From the NCBI GenBank assembly GCA_001687465.1, contig LVLI01000583.1, positions 1 through 51,357 of the forward strand: 51,357 nt of DNA, in the 5' to 3' direction. Source of the DNA: Halocafeteria seosinensis. Its lineage: Eukaryota; Sar; Bigyra; Bicosoecida. Numbering within the stretch: the stretch's first letter is position 1; the number at the start of each line of letters is the position of its first letter. The position numbers and the translations under genes are program-made. Under the pieces are notes generated by a model. It was not told where the DNA came from. It saw only the letters and a program-made list of their open reading frames with translations, and made no database searches. Shown one piece after another: positions 44,681-51,357 of the stretch.

Positions 44681-45399
44681 CAAGGAATGCGGTTTGATTC
44701 ATGACTACCGCCATGGGTTGTTTCCAACATTGGTTCACAACGGGAAGTGCTTCTGTTCAAGGGTTATATCCCTCTGTGGTGGTTAATTTTAACAAGCGCA
44801 ATCTCGCTGCTGACTTTGCTAGGAGTTGTTACCATTAGAGCCAAAGAGGTGCTTTGCTTGTTGTAGAGACTGGCCGAGAGAGAACTCCAGTGCATTTTAG
44901 CTTTTCAAAGAGTACTTACAGAGTTCTGTAGGCAAAGCGGGGAAAGTTGATTTTGGTACGCGCCGATTTCCCCATCCAGAAGTGTTCCTCTTTAGGAAGG
45001 GTAGTTGCGGCGGGAATGTTGGAAACTTGTGATGTTTTCGCCGGTTTACCGGGAACACGGCACGGATGGTGCATTCGCCGAACTATTTTAATTAATCCAC
45101 ACCGCTTATTTGTTTCCCCTATGGTTTGAAAGTTTGAAAACGAACTAGTCTTTCAGTTGGAGCCCGGAAGCGGTTTCCTAGAAAAAACAACAGACTGCCA
45201 GCAGTGCTTGTGTTCATATGAAATAGCCATCGCAAATTCCGGCATGGCAGCTTGAAATGCAATTCATGGTTTAACATGTATTATTATAAGATAGCTGTCT
45301 AGACTGAAGCAACCGATAACCGTTCCTCTTAACCAGAAACTGAGTTACACAGCAGCAATTTCAAGAAAGTATCCGATTGAGGAGTCCGTTTATTGTCGG
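44681..45399. other. Convergent 3' spacer, one-TM protein / tail-anchored protein
   Basis: 720 bases between two convergent stop codons. The only frame of note (44947-45129, plus, 60 codons) has no recognisable product. No RNA gene or repeat was seen. Confidence 0.4.
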
Positions 45400-45961
45400 T
45401 TAGCATGTACACTCGGGGGTCATGATCTGTTGGAGGACGAATAGAAGCATTAGTACAGCCATGTACACTGCAAGATTGGTTTCCCCTGCATTGGCACGAA
45501 TCACGAAAGAGTCACATTTGTCCCACATCGTCTCTAGTAGATAAATAATGAGACATACCAAACACTTCATTCGTGTTCCTGCCACCCACGGTTGCTCCTG
45601 CACCACCATGCCCAGGTTCTAACGTTTGAGTACCTGATTCATCTTCGTCTTCAACCGAACAGGGATCCTTCCCACTTGGCAGTTGATCCTCACTTGTACT
45701 CGCGGACGCTGCTGCTCCACTTCCTTCATCAGAGCGTTGGTCCGAACAACCTTCAGCATCTTCACCATGTCGACACCGGCGAGACTGTCGTGGTTCCACA
45801 TTAGTTTCTTCCATTTCTCCTGTCCCTTGCCTACTCGATGCAGCATATTCATTCCTTGTAGTTGCTGCAGAATGCACTCGATGGTTCTGTTGGCTGTTGC
45901 TGCCACGGCTACCCTCCTGTTGCCTATGCCTCGTAGGAGTTCGGTGGGAATCGTCAGCCAT
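45400..45961 (-). CDS. Putative tail-anchored membrane protein
   Basis: Minus-strand exons 45559-45961 and 45400-45485 give 162 residues. The intron (45486-45558, 73 bases, GTATGT donor, TGCAG acceptor) joins NEVF to GETNLAVYM in phase. The first 135 residues are hydrophilic, rich in Ser, Gly, Glu and Arg, and probably disordered. The last 24 residues contain a single hydrophobic segment, NLAVYMAVLMLLFVLQQIM, followed by a short Cys-containing end, the layout of a tail-anchored protein inserted after translation into an ER, mitochondrial or peroxisomal membrane. No known domain is recognised. Without splicing the frame would end soon after NEVF with no membrane anchor, so splicing decides whether the product is membrane-bound. 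The start is the first ATG in frame. Confidence 0.7.
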
Positions 45962-46866
45962 TTTTTTGTGTGAACGTTTCTTCTGTATCACTGTTTATTT
46001 GGCGCCTAATGTTCAGTAAGGGCCGGCAGATGTAATCACTGCGCGCAGACGTGTGTGTATGTGTCTAGAGTCTAGACTCGACGCAGATCGATCAGGTCAG
46101 CTTGCTTCAACCAGCAGCGGGCTTTGCTGGCTCATTTAACACCACTCCGATACGGTATCGAACATTAAAACACAGGCAAAGCCTCAATGAAAAATACCAC
46201 CATATGTAAGTAACAACAATCCGGTCCTCTCGTCGTCAATGGCTGTAGTTGTAGCAGCAAGGCTCTTTTTTTCTCGAAAGGCGTCCCTCCGGGACCTTCG
46301 GAACCTTCCAGGCTGAAGTTCCAGCAGGGCGGCCAGGGCTCCGCGGCGACATTGAATCTACGACTAGAACTACGGGGTTAGAGGGCGCAGCAAACTAGCT
46401 TGTGTTGTGCGCTTTTCGTCGATGGGTAGTTAGTGTTGCTGGATGGTCAGGAAACGCTGTTTCCTTGTCGTTTTCTGTATACGGTACATTGTACGTGAAT
46501 GACCCCTTTCCTGTCCTGTGTTCTGTTGTCGTTAGGCCAACTCGGAAAGAACGCAAAGCAGTCTCTCTGCACGGTCGTTTAAGGTAAGTTTTCTATCAAG
46601 CATGACTTTCGTTGTCGTAGACACGAGAACGTGCCGTTTATTACTTGGCTTTGCTGCCTGGATGAATGCATTCTGGTGTGGTTGGTGGTGAAGAACGCAG
46701 GCAAGGAAGGGAGTTCCAACTCGTCCCGTCGTATACCATACAGTAGAGAGTTGCTATACTCGGTATACAAGGACAGAGGTGTCATTCCTGCTGGAACGGA
46801 TGTGTTCGATGCTTGCCTTATTGTAAGCATTATCGTTTGAGCAGCAGGACGACGCTAACACCACTA
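45962..46866. other. Divergent promoter region, tail-anchored protein / ubiquitin protease
   Basis: About 900 bases between divergent ATGs. A donor-like taaggtaagt near 46583 and acceptor-like sequences before 46867 would allow an intron in the 5' leader of the protease gene, but no coding exon is supported. A short imperfect repeat, ccttcggaaccttccaggctgaagttccag, lies near 46297-46326. Nothing else was seen. Confidence 0.4.
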
Positions 46867-48656
46867 ATGGACGTTTACGCCTGGGGGGAGAGGCGGCACC
46901 ACCACTACGGGAGAGGGAGCATGGGCTCCACCTCTCAATATCGAAGACTGCAGAATCCGCCGCCGCCGGAAGCAAGGAACGAGCACTCAAGAGACTCATT
47001 GTCACTTGAAGAAGCTCGAGTGGGGACGACAAAGTCCGCGACAAAAGATTCAGGAAGTCGAGCAAGCTCTATGTCGATTTGGAACCAGCATGACCCGCAG
47101 CTTCCTGGGATTTTACCGAGCAGTAGTGGTCGTCGCTCCAGGGAGAATCGTGTGCTTTCTCAAGGAAAACAACGAACCTATGACGTTGGTGATGGAGTGG
47201 CTTTGAACTACGGAGGATCACACTCCAAGTTGAATGGTTCAGCCGTCGGGAACCAAGGAAGGCCACGCACATATAATAATCATGGCTATTGTGAGCAGGA
47301 TTCTCAAAGAGAAAAGGGAAGAACTGCCAGCCGAAGTAAACTACGTCGAGACTTCGGGGAAAGAGACTCCCCAGTGGATGGCCCAGTGTCAGCAGGTGGT
47401 ACTCAGTCTAGTGCGCGCAGCTCCATCTCGCGGCACCGTTCTAGTCCTCGGGGACTTGTGGGTCTTGTTAATATGGGCAACACCTGCTTTATGAATAGTT
47501 GCATTCAATGCCTCGCTAACATTCCACCTTTGGTGCACTTCTTCCTGGATAATTCATGGCGAAAGGCTTTGAATGTTAAGAGTGAGACGAAGGGAAGAGT
47601 TGCCACAGCGCTGGGAGATCTTTTGCAGCGGTTATGGAAAGAAGGATCGTCAGGCTCTTCTGAACGCCCTTCGGAGATTAAGCGACTTGTGGGGAGAATT
47701 AGTCCTCGGTTTGCGGGCTTCGACCAACAGGATGCTCAAGAATTTTTGAGATTCTTGCTGGACGCCTTAAACGATGACCTGAACCGTGTTCGAAGTAAGA
47801 TCCCCTATAAAGAATTGGACGAATCACCGGACCAGTCGGATCGTGAAGTATCTGAAGAATGGTGGGACTACCACTGCAAGAGAAACAACAGCATCGTGAA
47901 CGACCTCTTTGGTGGTCAGTTGAAGAGTGAAGTGAAGTGCCTGTCTTGTGGCGCAGTTTCGCGGTGTTTCGATCCCTTTCTGGATTTGTCGCTTCAGATT
48001 CCACAATCGGTGCAGGCTGCGGGTCGACGGTCTTCTGGAAGGTTTGGCTCAAATCGTAATATTTCGATCCACAACTGCTTAAAATCGTATATTGGGCCAG
48101 AAAGAATCAGCGCTGAAGGATATATTTGCAAGAGGTGTAAACGGGAAACTTCTTGTGAAAAGTACTTAACAATATTCAAGAGCCCTGAAATTTTGGTGTT
48201 TCATTTGAAGCGGTTCACCTTCTCCACGTTTCGCCGTAGTAAGATCACCGCCAGTATTGATTTCCCAACTCTGCAGCTTGACATTTCACCGTATATTTCA
48301 AAGAATTGTAAGTCTTCGTGAATTGCATTTGTAATGTATAATAGTAACATTTGCGCTTCTTTGGCAATCGGAACCAGCTCACGAATGGAATGTCCCTCCT
48401 GTCTATGACCTCGTGGCCGTTTCGAACCACATGGGGACCCTCAATGGAGGTCATTATACCGCGTACGTGCTCAGGCTTTGTGACTGTCGAGTATTCGTCG
48501 GCTAGAAGTTTTGTATATGCTCACAGGGACGCACGGAATATGGATACGGGCGAATGGTACAACTTTAATGATACCAAGGTTTCCCCAATTTCTCCCGAGC
48601 AAATTTCCGGGAGCAATGCTTACATTCTGTTCTACGTCAAGAGAAACAAGGCCTAG
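46867..48656 (+). CDS. Ubiquitin-specific protease (USP/UBP, C19 family)
   Basis: Exons 46867-48307, 48378-48462 and 48527-48656 give 551 residues. The first 195 residues are basic, Ser/Arg-rich and unstructured-looking. The catalytic domain begins with GLVNMGNTCFMNSCIQCLA, giving nucleophile C207. Further hallmarks are FAGFDQQDAQEFLRFLLDAL, the DLFGGQLKSEVKCLSCG finger with CxxC pairs (CLSC and CKRC), FHLKRF, and the His box NHMGTLNGGHYTA with H506. The end DTGEWYNFNDTKV to ILFYVKR is the normal last strand pair. It removes ubiquitin from substrates, in cytosol or nucleus. Both introns fall in the His-box half and keep phase. The gene converges with a kinase fragment, with 28 bases between their ends. 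Part of it is repeated at 50714 onward. Confidence 0.95.
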
Positions 48657-48684
48657 TCTTATTCATGGAATATATATTACGAGC

Positions 48685-49314
48685 CTAATGACTGTGACCG
48701 CCGCTACCGGAACTGCGGCGCCTGGCTCTTCGCTCATTAGCCTCGTTCAAATGTTCCTGTTTGAAGCTTTTTGCCTCTGCGATGGTCAATTGTCGATAGT
48801 CTTCAACATTGAGTTCTTTCTTGTATTCAAAGGAAAACTCGAATTCAGGCGGTAGTTCAGGTTCCTCCAAGGAATATTGGCTCCTAACGCTATCAAAATA
48901 CGGGTGTGCAAGAGCGTCCTCAATGGATATTCTATTCGTTGGATGGAAAGCTAACATTTTGTCCAGTAGATCAAGCGCTTTCGCATTAGCATCGGGATAT
49001 ACCTCATTCCATGGCATTTTCTGTTTATGCGACAGGCTTTCCATAAACTTAATGGCTTGTTCGGATCGCACATACTCCAGTTCCTCCTTGGGAGGTGTTC
49101 CAATGACTTCGAAGATCAGTTTTAGTTGATGTATGAAATCTTTACCCGGAAACAGTGTCTTTCTCCCTAGCATTTCTGCAAAAATACAACCACAGCTCCA
49201 TATGTCAATGGACTCGTCGTAATTACCGTCAGCATTGGGCATCAGTTCAGGTGGTCTATACCGACATGGCCTCCATAAACATGATGCTCTAAGAGGTGAA
49301 GGCAAACAGGGCAA
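48685..49314 (-). pseudogene. Truncated MAP kinase, C-terminal half only
   Basis: From about residue RYRPPELMPNADGNYDESID the minus-strand frame encodes kinase subdomains VIII to XI of the MAPK/CMGC type: DIWSCGCIFAEML, GRKTLFPGKDFIHQLKLI, FEVIGTPPKEELE, the DLLDKMLAFHPTNRISIEDA block and AHPYFD, then a MAPK-like acidic tail and a basic RRARRRSS end. The glycine loop, the catalytic Lys, HRD, DFG and TxY are all missing, and no candidate N-lobe is found on this strand up to 50.7 kb. Homology stops at about 49265, in the middle of the activation segment, where it runs into an unrelated frame. The frame has no ATG before PPELM. The preserved reading frame and motifs suggest recent truncation or a chimera rather than old decay. 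It cannot be an active kinase as it stands. Confidence 0.85.
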
Positions 49315-49733
49315 GTAGAAATGTTATCTCGTGGGCTTTGATAAGGAGCATCTCCCCAATCCATATCCTCTGGTTCCGTCATATCGTAGAAAGTAAGCGC
49401 ATCATCCACAGCTTCTCGTCTGCTTGGAGAGCAGATATCCACCCGTGTGACCATCTTGTCCTCTCTCTCCCAAATTGTTGGTATAATTCGGCAGTCACCA
49501 TGCTCCCATTTCTCCATATTTATCTCCCCACACCTTGAATGCTGCGATGTGTCAACAGGGCACACTAGGAGTACATAGGGAAAGCCATTCTTTGTGCACT
49601 TGAACCGCACATAAGGATCGTCGACAGGCTCTACATCGAAGCCTTTGTTTTCGAACCAAACTCGAACTCCTCGTTTACTCGTCCAATCCTCCTCAGACAT
49701 ATTGGCAAAGCATACAAATTTGCGGCAAATCAT
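49242..49733 (-). CDS. Hypothetical protein, possibly truncated, abutting the kinase fragment
   Basis: An intronless 163-codon frame with ATG at 49733; an alternative ATG at 49700 gives 152 residues starting MSEEDW. The product is polar and has no recognised domain: GVRVWFENKGFDVEPVDDPY, FKCTKNGFPYVLLVCPVD, KWEHGDCRIIPTIWERED, then MDWGDAPYQSP and a CPVC near the end. It reads about 25 bases into the MAP kinase fragment in a different frame before stopping (GIDHLN), so its last eight or so residues are not its own. This suggests the N-terminal part of an unrelated gene cut by the rearrangement that truncated the kinase. Whether it is expressed is unknown. Confidence 0.5.
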   Translation of the reverse strand: MICRKFVCFANMSEEDWTSKRGVRVWFENKGFDVEPVDDPYVRFKCTKNGFPYVLLVCPVDTSQHSRCGEINMEKWEHGDCRIIPTIWEREDKMVTRVDICSPSRREAVDDALTFYDMTEPEDMDWGDAPYQSPRDNISTCPVCLHLLEHHVYGGHVGIDHLN

Positions 49734-50713
49734 TGCTCTGTGCTCGGGCAATGAGTGCAGTGTGCTAATTACGTTGATGAAACAGTCCCCTCCCCACACA
49801 AACAACAAACCCGTCCAACACAATCTGTGATCAATTTGATCAGATCAAATTCCAGGATTATCTGGGTGGTTGAAGACAATTTCAGATATGTCTGTGCGAG
49901 CCCTACTGTAATTTCAAATATGTCTTTTCCGGATGGACTTTAGTCCAGACGGTATTGTCAGAAACACACTGGGGACCATCCCACGGGCTTAGCGCCCGGA
50001 TCTCCGGGCTTGGAGCCCGGTCAACAAACAACCGCCTAGACGCTGATGCAGCCGATAACATTTCTCTCTATCATCCGATCTTCGTTATAGCTTTAAGGCG
50101 GTCCTGTCAGAAATACACTGGGGGCATTGTCCCACCTCCCACTCCCATCCGGGCGCAAAAATCTCCGAGCTTGGAGCCCGGATTCTTATGCTTTCAAACA
50201 GTCCCCTAGATGCTGATGCAGCTAATATTACCATTTCGCTCCATCATCCAATCTTCGTTACAGCTCAATTGACTTCCGGAAATCGAACGAGACTCCCGGT
50301 GGGTGGGTGGGTTTGTCGTATTGCGTTCGTTAAAGTCCGTTCGGTACTTCGATAACTGCGTGCTCGCGTCGGCATTACAAATCTGTTGGTTGTAGGTTTG
50401 TCCTATTCATCAATTGACACCATAATACAAGTGGATTAGACAGTATCCAAGCTACATAGATAATCCACTGCTTACTCATTCCACTGTGTCCACTCATGAC
50501 TCGACTCTATCGGATACCGCATTGGACGAGGACCAGGAAGTAGCCAGTGAGTCGAATGATGCAGCGCCCCATTTTCAGGCGATACTATACGGCATGAACG
50601 GTATATGATGCAGCGACTCTTATGAACATCTCGCGACTTTCCCAGTACACTACAGAGGAAAGTAGAGAAGCACAGAGGGAGGCAGCAGCCGCCGAGCAGC
50701 GAACGCAAGTGGA
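49734..50713. other. Rearranged spacer before the protease duplicate
   Basis: About 1 kb with no supported gene. It contains the diverged direct repeat listed separately. A minus-strand frame at 50472-50750 and a plus-strand frame at 49955-50209 lack recognisable products. Confidence 0.45.
49951..50264. repeat. Two diverged direct copies of a roughly 150-base unit
   Basis: Unit one is about 49951-50094 and unit two about 50101-50264. They share, in order, tgtcagaaa-acactggggg, cccac, gggc-tggagcccgg (also gcttggagcccgg), ctaga-gctgatgcagc, and atcatcc-atcttcgtta-agct. Unit two has about 20 extra bases in the middle. Unit one also holds an internal inverted motif of cgggct/agcccg words. The pair lies between the truncated kinase and the partial protease copy. 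No coding potential or known element was recognised. Confidence 0.75.
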
Positions 50714-51357
50714 GTTCCACATTTCGTGCACTTCTTCCTGGATAATTCATGGCGAAAGGCTTTGAATGTTACGAGTGAGACGAAGGGAAGAGTTGCCATG
50801 GCGCTTGGAGATCTTTTGAAGCGGTTATGGAAAGAAGGATCGTCAGACTCTTCTGAACGCCCTTCGGAGATTAAGCGACTAGTGGGGAGACAATCCCCTA
50901 TAAAGAATTGGACGAATCACCGGACCAGTCGGATCGTGAAGTATCTGAAGAATGGTGGGACTACCACTGCAAGAGAAACAACAGCATCGTGAACGACCTC
51001 TTTGGTGGTCAGTTGAAGAGTGAAGTGAAGTGCCTGTCTTGTGGCGCAGTTTCGCGGTGTTTCGATCCCTTTCTGGATTTGTCGCTTCAGATTCCACAAT
51101 CGGTGCAGGCTGCGGGTCGACGGTCTTCTGGAAGGTTTGGCTCAAATCGCAATATTTCGATCCACAACTGCTTAAAATCGTATATTGGGCCAGAAAGAAT
51201 CAGCGCTGAAGGATATATTTGCAAGAGGTGTAAACGGGAAACTTCTTGTGAAAAGTATTTAACAATATTCAAGAGCCCTGAAATTTTGGTGTTTCATTTG
51301 AAGCGGTTCACCTTCTCCACGTTTCGCCGTAGTAAGATCACCGCCAGTATTGATTTC
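50714..51357 (+). pseudogene. Partial, frameshifted duplicate of the ubiquitin protease gene
   Basis: The DNA matches 47522-48264 of the intact gene, in the same orientation, and continues to the window edge. The 5' part is absent, including the start codon and the catalytic Cys box. Bases 47698-47799 of the parent, covering the FAGFDQQDAQEFL region, are replaced by two bases at 50891-50892, a net loss of 100 bases that shifts the frame. Before the deletion I count 7 mismatches in about 163 bases, plus 2 in the first 17; after it only 2 in about 464. The longest frame from 50726 stops shortly after the deletion. As seen it cannot encode a working protease. Whether the duplicate continues into further exons lies outside the window. 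Confidence 0.92.

Noticed and set aside
1-51357. CRISPR arrays, tRNA or rRNA genes, bacterial insertion sequences
   Set aside because: No regularly spaced repeats, no recognisable tRNA-like B box in a foldable context, no rRNA words and no transposase or reverse-transcriptase motifs were seen by eye; a tRNAscan or Infernal run would settle the RNA genes.

Overview
The window is nuclear DNA of a microbial eukaryote. Almost every recognisable gene is split by short GT-AG introns, mostly 57-90 bases, and genes lie on both strands with no operon-like arrangement. It carries a pentafunctional AROM polypeptide, a type known from fungi, oomycetes, ciliates and some apicomplexans but not from the plastid-type shikimate pathway of plants and red algae. 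A P5A ATPase, a TALE homeodomain protein and a sensitive-type 2-Cys peroxiredoxin fit a free-living or filamentous protist. An oomycete-like or other heterotrophic lineage is my guess from the AROM fusion only; species cannot be named.

Layout. 1-1979: no recognisable gene. 1980-3021: TALE homeobox gene. 4353-14632: a tandem array of four FCP/SCP (NIF-domain) phosphatase genes, all on the plus strand, followed by a decayed fifth copy. 15149-16286: RNase H1. 16616-17943 (minus): 2-Cys peroxiredoxin. 18540-19679 (minus): T1/BTB-domain protein. 20898-27118: two tandem paralogues of a large multi-pass membrane protein I do not recognise. 27258-28734 (minus): mitochondrial carrier. 29435-34753: AROM. 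35330-38960: protein with four WW-type repeats and a basic coiled-coil tail. 39020-43362 (minus): P5A ATPase. 43845-44680: one-TM helical protein. 45400-45961 (minus): tail-anchored protein. 46867-48656: ubiquitin-specific protease. 48685-49314 (minus): the C-terminal half of a MAP kinase, cut off at its activation segment and abutting an unrelated ORF. 50714 to the end: a partial, frameshifted second copy of the protease gene. The last 3 kb therefore look like a local duplication with breakpoints.

The genes do not form one pathway. The coherent unit is the phosphatase array: the catalytic exons and intron positions are conserved between copies while the 150-200 residue N-termini have diverged strongly. 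One copy seems to have turned an intron into coding sequence, and a fifth copy has decayed. This birth-and-death cluster, the unknown membrane-protein pair and the rearranged right end are the parts most worth following up. All exon boundaries below were built by hand from splice consensus, reading-frame phase and comparison between paralogues; no transcript data were available.
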